Of a stretch of 64,000 bases of DNA, positions 47,349 to 59,352 are shown one piece after another. Source of the stretch: an uncultured Tolumonas sp. (GTDB taxonomy: Bacteria; Pseudomonadota; Gammaproteobacteria; Enterobacterales; Aeromonadaceae); assembly GCF_963676665.1 (NCBI RefSeq), contig NZ_OY781378.1, forward strand, positions 372,001 to 436,000, written 5' to 3'. Each line of letters opens with the position of its first letter. Position 1 is the first letter of the stretch. The notes beneath the pieces are model-generated. The model made no database searches and was not told the DNA's origin. It was given only the letters and a program-made list of their open reading frames with translations. The translations under genes were made by a program, and so were the position numbers.

Positions 47349-47716
47349 TATTATTTTTCCAGTAACGATACTGATTGCGACTATTACAGATAGACTGTTA
47401 TTTTGGTAGGGTCGGCGAGGGGAGATTTTATTTAAATACGCTATTTTCTGTGAATAAGCGTTGTCAGCCTGCTCTGCAAAACGGATAATGTGAATCAGGA
47501 ACAATCACTTATCGTTTATTTGTGCGAAGGTATGATTGGATTAATCAGAGAAAGCAGCTCAATCTGTCTTGAATAGTGTTTTTTGTCAGGGGCGATTGAC
47601 ATGGTTTCTTACCAATGTGTTGAGCAAATGGCGGCGAGCGGGAAATTGCAATCGCGCAGGTTCCACATCGGTAAAGGGAAGATTGATAACCAATTAAATA
47701 GAATAGAGCAACGACG
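47349..47716. other. Divergent cysZ-zipA intergenic region
   Basis: The 368 bp hold no credible gene. TTGACA occurs at 47596-47601 on the plus strand but has no good -10 at 16-18 bases. Promoters for both genes must lie here. Confidence 0.5.
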
Positions 47717-48493
47717 ATGCAGGATTTGCGAATAGTACTGGTTATAGTTGGAGCACTGGCGATTGCGGCGCTGGTCATCCATGGCTTATGGACAAATCAA
47801 CGAAATAAACGGGCACAATTAAAAAATTCACCACCAAAGCCTGTTCCAAGTAAACGCGGTCCCGAAAGTCGGGATGTGGATGGTTTTGATGCTGACGGCA
47901 TTGGTCAGGTGCGGGTTGTTGCTCCACGGAATAGTACGCTTGGGCGTGATGCTGAACCGGTTATCTCTTCTGTTCCGCAGTTTTCTGCCGGTGATGAAGA
48001 TGATTCTAAAGTGTCGCCTGTGCAGCCAGTATCGGAAGAAACCCGAGTTGAACCACAAATTGAACGACGTGAAGGGATCTGGAAAGATGTCTACGTGATC
48101 AATATTGCGGCACGAGACGGTTCCTATATTTATGGCCGTGATTTAAAACACGCATTGCGTATTCTCGGTTTCCGTTTCGGTGAGATGGATATCTACCATC
48201 GTCATCTGGAAATGGATGGTCAGGGTGAAGTGTTATTTAGTCTGATCAATATGATCAAACCTGGCACATTTGATCCAAGTAAAATGGATCGACTAATGAC
48301 GCCTGGTGTTTCACTGTTTATGCAGTTACCGGCTACCGGTCGTGGTTTGGCACACTTTGATTTAATGCTGAAAGCGGCAGATAAATTAGCCAGTGAAGTT
48401 GACGGTCTATTATTTGATGCCGCGCGCCAGCCATTGAGTGAATATTATTTGACGCAATGTCGCGAAGAGCTGAAAGCTTACGATCATCAGTAA
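47717..48493 (+). CDS. zipA: Cell division protein ZipA
   Basis: ZipA anchors FtsZ to the inner membrane. The 258-residue protein has an N-terminal membrane helix (residues about 4-24), a charged and Pro-containing linker, and the FtsZ-binding C-terminal domain from about residue 125 ([56 protein letters not shown]). The linker is about 70 residues shorter than in E. coli ZipA (328). It precedes ligA as in E. coli, though a hairpin terminator lies between them. Confidence 0.95.
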   Translation: MQDLRIVLVIVGALAIAALVIHGLWTNQRNKRAQLKNSPPKPVPSKRGPESRDVDGFDADGIGQVRVVAPRNSTLGRDAEPVISSVPQFSAGDEDDSKVSPVQPVSEETRVEPQIERREGIWKDVYVINIAARDGSYIYGRDLKHALRILGFRFGEMDIYHRHLEMDGQGEVLFSLINMIKPGTFDPSKMDRLMTPGVSLFMQLPATGRGLAHFDLMLKAADKLASEVDGLLFDAARQPLSEYYLTQCREELKAYDHQ

Positions 48494-48514
48494 GTGCTAC
48501 AATTGATTAATCTT

Positions 48515-48539
48515 AAGTGCGGCTTCGGCCGCATTTTTT
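48515..48539 (+). terminator. Terminator between zipA and ligA
   Basis: TGCGGC-TTCG-GCCGCA is followed by T6. It may attenuate read-through into ligA, whose start is only 24 bp further on. Confidence 0.85.
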
Positions 48540-48553
48540 GTCTGTGGGTATGA

Positions 48554-50626
<2,073 letters not shown>

Positions 50627-50654
50627 TTTGGGCGATGAGGTGTTAGCGCTTATT

Positions 50655-50682
50655 GTGCCGTCTGTTTAGCTACAAACGGCAC
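50655..50682. repeat. Inverted repeat after ligA and the small gene
   Basis: GTGCCGT and ACGGCAC pair over 7 bp with a 14-base loop, between the convergent ends of ligA and the 46-codon gene. There is no T-run, so termination is uncertain. Confidence 0.4.
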
Positions 50683-50690
50683 ACACTAAT

Positions 50691-50831
50691 TCAGAGTTGT
50701 TCCGAGATCAGAAAAAATGAGCGATGACGATGCAGGTTTTTGCGGTGTCGGGCAACTCGGGCTACCAAGCGTCGAACGCCGGTACGCAGAGTCGGTGTTT
50801 TACGTAAACGAATTTTTCTTCTTGCTTGCAT
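50691..50831 (-). CDS. Arginine-rich 46-residue small protein, unrecognised
   Basis: A short minus-strand frame encodes 46 residues beginning MQARRKIRLRKTPTLRTG and ending FFLISEQL. It holds 12 Arg, 3 Lys and 3 His, so it is extremely basic and probably binds nucleic acid or the ribosome (inference). The ATG is preceded by AGAGGGGG about 7 bases upstream, a strong ribosome site. It is too short for ordinary ORF calling. It converges on ligA and diverges from purL, with its promoter presumably between 50850 and 50990. I do not recognise a family. Confidence 0.65.
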   Translation of the reverse strand: MQARRKIRLRKTPTLRTGVRRLVARVARHRKNLHRHRSFFLISEQL

Positions 50832-50987
50832 AGGGATTCCCCCTCTTTCTTGTTGTCTTGTTGTTATCAGATAAGTGATATCACATCCAATACGAGAAAG
50901 AAAAGGGAAAAGCTCACGTTGTTACATGCTTTACATACTAAACCAGCATTTAATCGCACTGTTCCGTGACAGATCGCAGCTTTTCGG

Positions 50988-51017
50988 TCGACAGTTACCC
51001 TCCCGCCTTCCTATAAT
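50988..51017 (+). promoter_or_regulatory. Sigma-70 promoter of purL
   Basis: TCGACA at 50988-50993 and consensus TATAAT at 51012-51017 are separated by 18 bases, giving a leader of about 45 nt. No clear PurR palindrome was found nearby. Confidence 0.7.
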
Positions 51018-51067
51018 ACGCACACTGCAATTTCCCCCCTCTATTACTTAGTGAGAGAACTGGCAAC

Positions 51068-54000
51068 ATGGAAATCTTACGAGGTGCGCCTGCGCTATCC
51101 GAGTTTCGTATCAGCAAATTGAAGGATGCATTTGCTGAAAAATCCTTACCTGTGCATGATGTCTATGCTGAATATATGCACTTTGCCGATGTCTCGGCCC
51201 CCCTCTCAGAGGCGGAACGGGTAATATTGGAAAAATTGTTACGGTATGGTCCGACCATTGCTGAACATACGCCGACAGGCTTGTTAGTTCTGGTTACTCC
51301 CCGCCCTGGCACTATCTCTCCTTGGTCATCAAAAGCAACAAACATCGCGCACAACTGTAGTCTGAAGCAAATCAACCGTCTGGAACGTGGTATTGCGTAT
51401 TACATCACAGCCGACGCGTTGACGGCTGAACAACAGCAGACCATTGTGGCGTTGCTGCATGATCGCATGATGGAAAGCGTGTTTGCGAAGCTGGATGATG
51501 CGGCAGCACTGTTTGCCCATCATGAACCACGTGCACTGACGGCAGTTGATGTATTGACTGGCGGTCGTGAAGCGTTGGTGAAGGCCAACGTTCAGCTGGG
51601 TCTGGCGCTGGCCGATGATGAAATTGACTATCTGTTGGAAAGCTTCCAGAAGCTGGGACGTAATCCAAACGATATCGAACTGTATATGTTCGCGCAGGCT
51701 AACTCTGAGCACTGCCGCCATAAGATTTTTAATGCCGATTGGACGATTGATGGTCAGAAACAGGCGAAATCGCTGTTTAAGATGATCAAAAACACCAATG
51801 AAAAGCACAGCGATTATGTGTTGTCTGCGTATAAAGATAACGCCGCCGTGATGGAAGGCAGTGAAGCGGGCCGTTTCTTCCCAAGCCCGGAAACTGGCGA
51901 ATATCAATATCATCAGGAACCGATCCACATCCTGATGAAGGTTGAAACCCACAACCATCCAACGGCGATTTCACCGTTCCCGGGTGCCGCGACTGGCTCT
52001 GGTGGTGAAATTCGTGATGAAGGCGCAACCGGTCGTGGTTCTAAACCAAAAGCCGGTTTAAGTGGTTTCACGGTGTCTAACCTGCAGATCCCTGGTCATC
52101 ATCAGCCGTGGGAAACTAACTTCGGTAAACCGAATCGCATCGTTAGTGCATTGGACATCATGATTGATGGCCCTCTGGGGAGTGCGGCATTTAACAACGA
52201 ATTTGGTCGTCCGAACATTCTGGGTTACTTCCGCACCTATGAAGAAAAAGTGCCAAGCCATAACGGTGACGAGATCCGTGGTTATCACAAGCCAATCATG
52301 CTGGCGGGTGGCTTAGGTAACATTCGAGGCGAACACGTACAAAAAGGCGAGATCTCTGTCGGCGCCAAACTGGTCGTGCTGGGTGGCCCGGCCATGAACA
52401 TCGGTTTGGGCGGTGGCGCTGCATCTTCCATGACTTCAGGCCAATCTGCCGAAGATCTGGATTTTGCTTCTGTACAACGTGAAAACCCAGAAATGGAACG
52501 TCGTTGTCAGGAAGTGATCGACCGTTGCTGGCAAATGGGCGAACACAACCCGATCCTGTTTATCCACGACGTCGGTGCCGGTGGTCTGTCGAATGCGATG
52601 CCGGAACTGGTGAATGACGGTGGCCGTGGCGGTAATTTCTCACTGCGCGCTATTCCGAACGATGAGCCAGGCATGACGCCGCTGGAGATCTGGTGTAACG
52701 AATCACAAGAACGTTATGTGCTGGCTGTAGCCGCTGATCAATTGCCTCTGTTTGAAGAGCTGTGCCGTCGTGAGCGCGCGCAGTATGCGGTGATTGGTGA
52801 AGCGACTGAAGCGCAACATCTGACACTGAATGACAGCCATTTCGATAATAAACCGATTGATATGCCACTGGATGTATTGCTGGGTAAAGCCCCTAAAATG
52901 CATCGTGAAGTGAGTACACTGTCAGCAAAAGGCAAACCGTTAGATCTGAGCGGTGTTACCGTGAAAGATGCGGCGGAACGCATCATGCGTCTGCCTACCG
53001 TGGCAGAAAAAACCTTCCTGATCACCATCGGTGACCGTACCGTAACCGGTCTGGTTGCGCGCGATCAGATGGTTGGCCCTTGGCAGATCCCGGTTGCGGA
53101 TTGCGGCGTGACTGCTGCGTCTTACGACACCTATGCAGGTGAAGCGATGTCGATGGGTGAGCGTTCACCGATTGCACTGCTTGACCATGCTGCTTCTGCA
53201 CGTATGTCGGTAGCAGAGTCATTGACTAACATCGCCGCCACGCAAATTGGCGATCTGAAACGCGTTAAGTTGTCAGCAAACTGGATGGCTGCAGCCGGTC
53301 ACCCTGGTGAAGATGCGGGTCTGTATGCGGCAGTGAAAGCGGTGGGTGAAGAACTGTGCCCTGAGCTGGAACTGACCATTCCAGTGGGTAAAGACTCTAT
53401 GTCGATGAAAACCCGCTGGCAGCAAGATGATGAGCAGAAAGAGGTGATTGCACCGCTGTCGCTGATCATTACGGCATTTGCGCGTGTGGATGATGTGCGT
53501 AATACCGTGACGCCACAACTGCGTACCGATAAAGGCGAAACCGACCTGATTTTAATCGACTTGGGTAGCGGTAAAAACCGTCTGGGTGCATCTTGTCTGG
53601 CTCAGGTTTACAAACAACTGGGCGACAAAGCGCCGGATGTTGATTGCCCGGCACAGCTGAAAGGCTTCTTCAATGCGATGCAGGCACTGGTTGCTGATCG
53701 CAAACTGCTGGCTTACCACGACCGTTCCGATGGTGGTTTGTTCGTTACGCTGGCCGAAATGGCGTTTGCCGGCAAAACTGGTATCAGCGTACAGCTGGAT
53801 CAGTTAGCCAGTGACGACCTGTCTGTGCTGTTTAACGAAGAGCTGGGTGCTGTCATTCAGGTTGCCCGTGCCGATAAAGAAGAGATTCTGACTATTCTGG
53901 CGGGCCATGGTCTGGCAGCCAATACCTTTGTGATTGGTACGCTGAACCAGAAAGATACACTGTGCTTTACTCGTAACGATCAGGTGGTGTTGTCTGAACC

Positions 54001-54958
54001 GCGTGTTCACTTCCGCAAAATTTGGGCGGAAACCACTCATCTGATGCAACGGATGCGTGATAACCCAGCCTGTGCTGACAGCGAACATCAGGCCAAACTG
54101 GATGTTAATGATCCGGGTCTGAACGTGAAACTGAGCTTCGATCTGAATCAGGATGTAGCGGCACCTTATATCGCCAAACGTGCGGCACCGAAAGTAGCGA
54201 TCTTGCGTGAGCAGGGCGTGAACTCACAAAGCGAAATGGCAGCGGCATTTGATCGCGCTGGCTTCAGCGCTATCGACGTACACATGAGTGACATTCTGGA
54301 AGGTCGCCTCGATCTGGCGGAATTCCAAGGCTTAGCGGCTTGCGGCGGTTTCTCTTACGGTGACGTATTGGGTGCTGGTGAAGGTTGGGCGAAGTCGGTG
54401 CTGTTTAACAGCCGTGCGCGTGATGCGTTCCAGAGCTTCTTCCATCGCAATGATACCTTTGCGTTGGGGATCTGTAACGGTTGTCAGATGATGTCTAACT
54501 TGCATGACCTGATCCCAGGTGCTGACCTGTGGCCACGTTTTGTGCGTAACGAATCTGAGCGTTTTGAAGCCCGTTTTAGCTTGGTAGAAGTGCAGCCATC
54601 ACCGTCGATCTTCTTCCAGGGCATGGCTGGTTCTCGTATGCCTATCGCGGTTTCTCATGGCGAAGGCCGTGTGGAGTTGCGTGATGTTGATCATCTGTCT
54701 GCGCTGCAAAACAGTGGTACAGTCGCGGTGAAATTCGTTGACCATTACGGTGTGGCAACAGAACGTTACCCGCTGAACCCGAACGGTTCACCAGCTGGTA
54801 TCACCGGTCTGACTACTACGGATGGTCGCGTTACCATCATGATGCCGCACCCGGAACGTGTGATGCGTACGGTGGCGAACTCATGGCACCCCGACGATTG
54901 GGCAGAAAACAGCCCATGGTTACGTATGTTCCGTAACGCGCGTGTGTTTATTGGTTAA
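51068..54958 (+). CDS. purL: Phosphoribosylformylglycinamidine synthase
   Basis: PurL uses ATP and glutamine to make FGAM in purine synthesis. The 1296-residue single-chain (large) form matches E. coli PurL (1295). It has the N-terminal domain ([17 protein letters not shown]), a linker with [18 protein letters not shown], and two tandem AIRS-type halves ([21 protein letters not shown] and [13 protein letters not shown]). The C-terminal glutamine amidotransferase carries the catalytic Cys in [12 protein letters not shown] and the His in [11 protein letters not shown]. It has its own promoter and terminator. Confidence 0.97.
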   Translation: MEILRGAPALSEFRISKLKDAFAEKSLPVHDVYAEYMHFADVSAPLSEAERVILEKLLRYGPTIAEHTPTGLLVLVTPRPGTISPWSSKATNIAHNCSLKQINRLERGIAYYITADALTAEQQQTIVALLHDRMMESVFAKLDDAAALFAHHEPRALTAVDVLTGGREALVKANVQLGLALADDEIDYLLESFQKLGRNPNDIELYMFAQANSEHCRHKIFNADWTIDGQKQAKSLFKMIKNTNEKHSDYVLSAYKDNAAVMEGSEAGRFFPSPETGEYQYHQEPIHILMKVETHNHPTAISPFPGAATGSGGEIRDEGATGRGSKPKAGLSGFTVSNLQIPGHHQPWETNFGKPNRIVSALDIMIDGPLGSAAFNNEFGRPNILGYFRTYEEKVPSHNGDEIRGYHKPIMLAGGLGNIRGEHVQKGEISVGAKLVVLGGPAMNIGLGGGAASSMTSGQSAEDLDFASVQRENPEMERRCQEVIDRCWQMGEHNPILFIHDVGAGGLSNAMPELVNDGGRGGNFSLRAIPNDEPGMTPLEIWCNESQERYVLAVAADQLPLFEELCRRERAQYAVIGEATEAQHLTLNDSHFDNKPIDMPLDVLLGKAPKMHREVSTLSAKGKPLDLSGVTVKDAAERIMRLPTVAEKTFLITIGDRTVTGLVARDQMVGPWQIPVADCGVTAASYDTYAGEAMSMGERSPIALLDHAASARMSVAESLTNIAATQIGDLKRVKLSANWMAAAGHPGEDAGLYAAVKAVGEELCPELELTIPVGKDSMSMKTRWQQDDEQKEVIAPLSLIITAFARVDDVRNTVTPQLRTDKGETDLILIDLGSGKNRLGASCLAQVYKQLGDKAPDVDCPAQLKGFFNAMQALVADRKLLAYHDRSDGGLFVTLAEMAFAGKTGISVQLDQLASDDLSVLFNEELGAVIQVARADKEEILTILAGHGLAANTFVIGTLNQKDTLCFTRNDQVVLSEPRVHFRKIWAETTHLMQRMRDNPACADSEHQAKLDVNDPGLNVKLSFDLNQDVAAPYIAKRAAPKVAILREQGVNSQSEMAAAFDRAGFSAIDVHMSDILEGRLDLAEFQGLAACGGFSYGDVLGAGEGWAKSVLFNSRARDAFQSFFHRNDTFALGICNGCQMMSNLHDLIPGADLWPRFVRNESERFEARFSLVEVQPSPSIFFQGMAGSRMPIAVSHGEGRVELRDVDHLSALQNSGTVAVKFVDHYGVATERYPLNPNGSPAGITGLTTTDGRVTIMMPHPERVMRTVANSWHPDDWAENSPWLRMFRNARVFIG

Positions 54959-54984
54959 GCACCATTCATTAAACAAACGAAATA

Positions 54985-55015
54985 AAAGAGCCGCTGACAA
55001 AGCGGCTCTTTTTTT
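54985..55015 (+). terminator. Rho-independent terminator of purL
   Basis: AAAGAGCCGCT pairs with AGCGGCTCTTT around GACAA and is followed by T7 in total. Confidence 0.93.
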
Positions 55016-55023
55016 ATCTGCGT

Positions 55024-55151
55024 TATACCCTTCGTACTTGAAGCTGCAGCGTCGTTGACGGCGTTCACTCACCCCAATCACATAGCATCTCTATGCTCAT
55101 GCGGATTCGTTCACTTGTCGCCTTGCTGCAACTCCAATTACTTTGGCTATA
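55024..55151. repeat. ERIC-like palindromic intergenic repeat
   Basis: The 128-bp element begins and ends with TATA, and its two halves form a long imperfect inverted repeat (ACTTGAAGCTGCAGC against GCTGCAACTCCAATT). Its length, ends and internal TTCACTCACCCCAATCAC and GGATTCGTTCACTTGTCGCC agree with the enterobacterial repetitive intergenic consensus (ERIC, about 127 bp) as I know it. It lies between the purL terminator and the end of the nlpC-type gene. A small overlapping ORF here is a by-product of the repeat. Confidence 0.75.
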
Positions 55152-55162
55152 TGCCAATTTGA

Positions 55163-55663
55163 TTATTGTGATAAACGGCGGGCTTGCCAGTAATAACGTT
55201 GCCAATAGGGTTGATTCAGATCGGAGATCATCACGCCTTTACTGCTCGACGCATGCAGAAACTTATTTTTATCGACCATCACGCCCACATGCCGGGTGCT
55301 ATGGCCAATATTAAAGAACACCAAATCGCCGGGGCGTAATTGACGGCTGGAGACAGCGCGCCCGATATGGGCCTGACTATCCGTATCGCGGGGCAATTGC
55401 ATGGCAAATTGTTCGCGAAACGTGAGTTGCATAAACGCAGAACAATCAATACCCCGACGGCTTTCACCACCAGTTCGGTAAGGAACACCTTGCCACTCCT
55501 GATATTGTTCATATAACGCAGAGCGGGCATACGCTGGATCACTTAACCCGGATGCGTAGTGTGGCGATTCCGAAATCTGACTTTGGCAGCCAACTAACAA
55601 TAATGCTGACAGCATCAGCCAGAACAAAGCGAAACAAGGTAATGGGTGGTGCGGTGAACTCAT
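55163..55663 (-). CDS. nlpC: NlpC/P60-family lipoprotein peptidase
   Basis: This 166-residue lipoprotein has a signal peptide ending in the lipobox LLLVGC with lipidated Cys26. The NlpC/P60 domain has the catalytic triad Cys74 (GIDCSAFMQ), His125 (RHVGVMVD) and His137 (FLHASSSKG). Such enzymes cut peptidoglycan stem peptides. It resembles E. coli NlpC (154 residues) in the order of motifs and in the PYWQRYYWQARR end, though MepS-like activity cannot be excluded. It overlaps the DUF1439 gene by ATGA. Confidence 0.87.
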   Translation of the reverse strand: MSSPHHPLPCFALFWLMLSALLLVGCQSQISESPHYASGLSDPAYARSALYEQYQEWQGVPYRTGGESRRGIDCSAFMQLTFREQFAMQLPRDTDSQAHIGRAVSSRQLRPGDLVFFNIGHSTRHVGVMVDKNKFLHASSSKGVMISDLNQPYWQRYYWQARRLSQ

Positions 55664-56217
55664 TCCGTTGATCCTGTTTTATCCGTATGGAGTCTCAGTT
55701 TTCCCGGCAACAATTCAAATCGTGTGACATGCTGTTTCAACCAGCGCTGTTCTTTATCTTTGGTGTTAAGTACATACGCGGGTTGTTGTTGCAAACGACT
55801 TTGTAACCCTTGTACCAAATAACCAACGAGCGGGGCAAATTGTTGCTGCACTTCTGCCGGCTTTATCTGATAACTGGTTAATGTAAAGTTATCCAGATAG
55901 ATCGCCCCCGTTTGTAAATGATAGCGGGGTTTTGCTTCAAAATCAGCGCTGATTGTACCATCGACTGAAGGTTGCCCTGGTAGGGTGAGCGTAAAGCGTC
56001 CATTACTTAATACTTGTGCCATATTGGCTTTTTGTCGTCCAAGGCGAACCTGCATCGAATCGATATTGACATCCACATCAAACAGACCCGGCAAACCATA
56101 TTGTTGTTGGTATTTGGCTTTTTGGTTCACATATTGAGTTAATTCTTGTTCTGTAATGTCAATTGGCCCTGCAGTTTGGCCACTGAGAGATAGAGTTAAA
56201 AGAAGAGCGTGCAACAT
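55660..56217 (-). CDS. DUF1439 (YceB-like) exported protein
   Basis: This 185-residue protein has a short hydrophobic signal sequence (LHALLLTLSLSG) but no lipobox cysteine, unlike the E. coli lipoprotein YceB. The DUF1439 region is recognised from DITEQELTQYVNQ, YGLPGLFDVDV and the C-terminal QQQPAYVLNTKDKE. DUF1439 proteins are periplasmic or outer-membrane-linked, lipid-binding-like folds of unknown role. It starts the two-gene operon with the nlpC-type gene and diverges from cls. Confidence 0.75.
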   Translation of the reverse strand: MLHALLLTLSLSGQTAGPIDITEQELTQYVNQKAKYQQQYGLPGLFDVDVNIDSMQVRLGRQKANMAQVLSNGRFTLTLPGQPSVDGTISADFEAKPRYHLQTGAIYLDNFTLTSYQIKPAEVQQQFAPLVGYLVQGLQSRLQQQPAYVLNTKDKEQRWLKQHVTRFELLPGKLRLHTDKTGSTE

Positions 56218-56304
56218 GATACCGCCTTATCAAATAGCCTGAACGCGGGCTCATCATAGCATTCGTTACGTATCATGCCAGAGCCGGAAAAGAAGGATTA
56301 ATAA

Positions 56305-57780
56305 ATGCGACCACAAATGACTTTACTGGATGTGCTGTATAACTTGTTTGGTTTTTTGGTCTTTGGTTTTTATACCTTACTGGTCGTTGGTATTGTGGTT
56401 CGTGTGATCATGAAACGGCGGCCGATCGGCGTTTCACTGGCGTGGCTGGCATTGATTTTGGCGATCCCGGTATTGGGTGTTTCGGCCTATTTGATACTGG
56501 GGGAAGTCCGGTTAGGGCGACGTCGGGCGCAACTGGCTCAGGCAATGTATCGACCTTATGTCGCCTGGTTGCAACATCTGGTCGCCGGGTTTCCTCATCA
56601 ACCAGTAAAGCCGTCGTTTAAAGCTAATCCACTGGTAGCCTTGATCCAGTCGCGGCTGGGCATGCCGTTATTGGGTGGCAATCATCTGACGTTATTATCA
56701 GAGCCGGAAACTATTTTGGACAATCTGATAACTGATGTTCAACAGGCGAAAATTTTCTGTTATCTCGAGTTCTATATCTGGCAAGCGGGCGGACGAGTTG
56801 ATGCTATCGCTGAAGCATTGATGCAAGCAGCAAAACGGGGCGTGGATTGCCGGGTCTTGCTTGATTCTGTGGGGAGTGCAGATTTTTTTGCTACCGATTG
56901 GCCGCTACGATTACGCAGTGCAGGAATTTTACTGGTGGAAGTCTTACCCGCCAAAGCATGGCGAATGCCATTCCACCGGCAAGATCTGCGAATGCATCGC
57001 AAATTAATGATTGTCGATGATCGTGTTGCTTACACCGGGTCAATGAACCTGATTGATCCTGAACTCTTCAAACGAGGGCGCGGCGTAGGTCAATGGATTG
57101 ATGTCATGGTGCGGGTGCAGGGGCCGGTGGTACCGGTCATGTGGTCGTTGTTTGTGCGCGATTGGGAAATGGAAACTGGCGAACGCTTACTGGATTCTCG
57201 CCAGCATGAACCAGAATCCTGGTCCGACAGAGAACATCATGTCCAGCTCGTACCTTCCGGGCCATTTACCGGTGGTGATTGTGTGCAGCAGATTTTGTTG
57301 CAGGCGATTTATCAGGCCGAACGTAGTCTGGTTTTGACGACGCCGTATTTTGTTCCCGATGATCCCCTAGTCGCCGCGCTGCAATCGGCGGCTGATCGAG
57401 GCGTATCGGTGCAGTTGATTATTCCTGAACGTAATGATTCCCGTATGGTTAATTTTGCCTGTAATGCTTTTTTGGAGGAGTTACTGGCATCCGGTGTTGA
57501 AATTCATCGTTGTCGCAAAGGCTTACTGCATACTAAAAGTGTGTTGGTCGACGATGAGATTGCGTTGATTGGTACCTTAAATCTGGATAAGCGCAGTTTA
57601 TGGCTTAATTTTGAAGTCACACTCTTGGTGGATGATTACTCATTTGCGACTATGCTGAGAGAGCTACAACAAGGCTATCTGCATGAAGCAAAACAAATGG
57701 CGTTAGCTGATTGGCGTGATCGACCTTGGATACAACGAATGCTGGAAAATGTATTTTATTTGTTCAGCCCACTGCTGTGA
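56305..57780 (+). CDS. clsA: Cardiolipin synthase A
   Basis: ClsA condenses two phosphatidylglycerols into cardiolipin. The 491-residue protein (E. coli 486) has two N-terminal membrane helices (about 15-35 and 43-65). Two phospholipase D HKD motifs follow: His231-Lys233-Asp238 in MHRKLMIVDD and His409-Lys411-Asp416 in LHTKSVLVDD. The C-terminus ends VFYLFSPLL like E. coli ClsA. AAGGAT precedes the ATG. Confidence 0.95.
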   Translation: MRPQMTLLDVLYNLFGFLVFGFYTLLVVGIVVRVIMKRRPIGVSLAWLALILAIPVLGVSAYLILGEVRLGRRRAQLAQAMYRPYVAWLQHLVAGFPHQPVKPSFKANPLVALIQSRLGMPLLGGNHLTLLSEPETILDNLITDVQQAKIFCYLEFYIWQAGGRVDAIAEALMQAAKRGVDCRVLLDSVGSADFFATDWPLRLRSAGILLVEVLPAKAWRMPFHRQDLRMHRKLMIVDDRVAYTGSMNLIDPELFKRGRGVGQWIDVMVRVQGPVVPVMWSLFVRDWEMETGERLLDSRQHEPESWSDREHHVQLVPSGPFTGGDCVQQILLQAIYQAERSLVLTTPYFVPDDPLVAALQSAADRGVSVQLIIPERNDSRMVNFACNAFLEELLASGVEIHRCRKGLLHTKSVLVDDEIALIGTLNLDKRSLWLNFEVTLLVDDYSFATMLRELQQGYLHEAKQMALADWRDRPWIQRMLENVFYLFSPLL

Positions 57781-57846
57781 TATTTTCATGGTAAGCAAAC
57801 CGAATGCTTAATTTATGGAAAAAACGATAAGAAGAGGGATAGTTTT

Positions 57847-59256
57847 ATGAGTTCGAACGCGACTAAATATACCTTATTAGGCCTTGTTGTAGCGGGATGT
57901 GCTGCCGTTGTTGCAGCCAGTTGGTACACCATAAAATCGTTAGATGAACATATTTTATCGAGTGTTGAGGCCATTAATCGCAGTGGTGTGATGCGGGCTA
58001 GTTGGTATCCCGAATCGACCATGCCGTTTTCCCGTGATGGTGTTTTGCATTTGGTCGTGATCAATCAGCATATGCGACAAAATCAAAATGCTGGTGCGGT
58101 AGATAGCGATGATCCTGAATCCTTGCGCGCTGCACAAGAGGCAATGACAGAGCCCCTGCCAGCAGAGCCACAAAAACCGGTTGAGCTGTTTGTGAATGTC
58201 TCTAATACGGTCCTGCCGTTGATTGTAAAAGGCGCAGCGACGTTAGATATGTCGCGTGGCAGTATGGCTGAATTGGTAAAACAGCAAGCGATTCCGGCTT
58301 CTTTACCAATGACATTAACATGGAAATTTACCGCGTATAACCAAGGGCTGGACATGCGCCTGAGTATGGAGCATTGGATGATTGAACATCCTGATCTGAT
58401 GGTGAAGGTTGGTGCTGCAGAACTAATGTTAACTGGCGATCTTAGAAATATGTTGGAGTTTCATTATGGTTGGCAGGGCATAAAGGTTAACAATAAACCG
58501 GCGACACTCGGTGAAATGAGTATCATGCCTCTCGAAGGTAATATGCTGCTGCGCCGTTTTGCCGGTACCTGGATTTCTCCGGAAGGTCATATGACGCTGG
58601 AAGGGGCGCATTTTTCTGCACCGGACGCAAATGGGGAGTTAGGCAAATTTCAGTTTGATGCCATGATGGATGAATCACCGTCTGAAACTGGGATCATGCT
58701 GAATGTGAAGCACCATATTTCGTTATCGAAATTGGCGATAAACACAGCGCAAGATCAGTTCAGCATGGATGATTTGTCATTGGGGCTTAACCTGACCGGT
58801 TTAAATAAACAAGGATTTGAAGAGCTGGCGCAATTGGCTGATGCAGAAAAACCGGATTTTATGCAGATGATGAAAAGTCTGAATAAAATCACCACCAAAA
58901 GTGTGCGTCTGGAACTTTCTCCTTCACATATGAAATTGAATAAAGCCATGGTTACCGCGAGCGGTAAGCTGGAAACATTGCCATTTGAAGTGGAACAACT
59001 GATGCGGGCGAGTGCCGCGGATACACCGCATCCGTTCAAATATATGGTGCAAGGTGATTTCACGCTATCCGCAGAGCCTAAAGCCGTGTCTGGATTATCC
59101 GCTGAGTGGCAACAACAAATTAGCGCATTACAACAGCAGGGTTTTATTAAGTCTGATAACAAAGGTTTGACGAGTAATTTGTTGTTACGCGGTGGAGAGG
59201 TGACAGCGAATGGAAAAGTGGTACCACTCAATGAATTCAACACTCAGCAGGAGTAA
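57847..59256 (+). CDS. DUF945 (YdgA-like) protein, first tandem copy
   Basis: This 469-residue protein has an N-terminal membrane anchor (LLGLVVAGCAAVVAASWY, residues 10-27) and a large periplasmic region of the DUF945/YdgA type. Recognisable segments are RFAGTWISPEGHMTLEG, LGLNLTGLNKQGFEELAQ and LRGGEVTANGKVVPLNEF at the C-terminus. In E. coli YdgA is an inner-membrane protein of unknown function. A related gene follows 96 bp downstream, so it is a tandem duplication that has diverged. It may be co-transcribed with cls, since no terminator lies between them. Confidence 0.78.
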   Translation: MSSNATKYTLLGLVVAGCAAVVAASWYTIKSLDEHILSSVEAINRSGVMRASWYPESTMPFSRDGVLHLVVINQHMRQNQNAGAVDSDDPESLRAAQEAMTEPLPAEPQKPVELFVNVSNTVLPLIVKGAATLDMSRGSMAELVKQQAIPASLPMTLTWKFTAYNQGLDMRLSMEHWMIEHPDLMVKVGAAELMLTGDLRNMLEFHYGWQGIKVNNKPATLGEMSIMPLEGNMLLRRFAGTWISPEGHMTLEGAHFSAPDANGELGKFQFDAMMDESPSETGIMLNVKHHISLSKLAINTAQDQFSMDDLSLGLNLTGLNKQGFEELAQLADAEKPDFMQMMKSLNKITTKSVRLELSPSHMKLNKAMVTASGKLETLPFEVEQLMRASAADTPHPFKYMVQGDFTLSAEPKAVSGLSAEWQQQISALQQQGFIKSDNKGLTSNLLLRGGEVTANGKVVPLNEFNTQQE

Positions 59257-59352
59257 TCAACGGCTGATGTCGTTAATGTCATAGCCTTGTCATATCCTTC
59301 CTTTATGTTGCTGCCGGATGAGAGTTATCCGGCACCGCATAAAGGATGTGTG

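Noticed and set aside
51329-51958. 209-codon minus-strand frame opposite purL
   Set aside because: It lies wholly within purL in antisense and shows no recognisable protein features.
55093-55314. 73-codon plus-strand frame after purL
   Set aside because: It runs through the ERIC-like repeat into the antisense of the nlpC-type gene.
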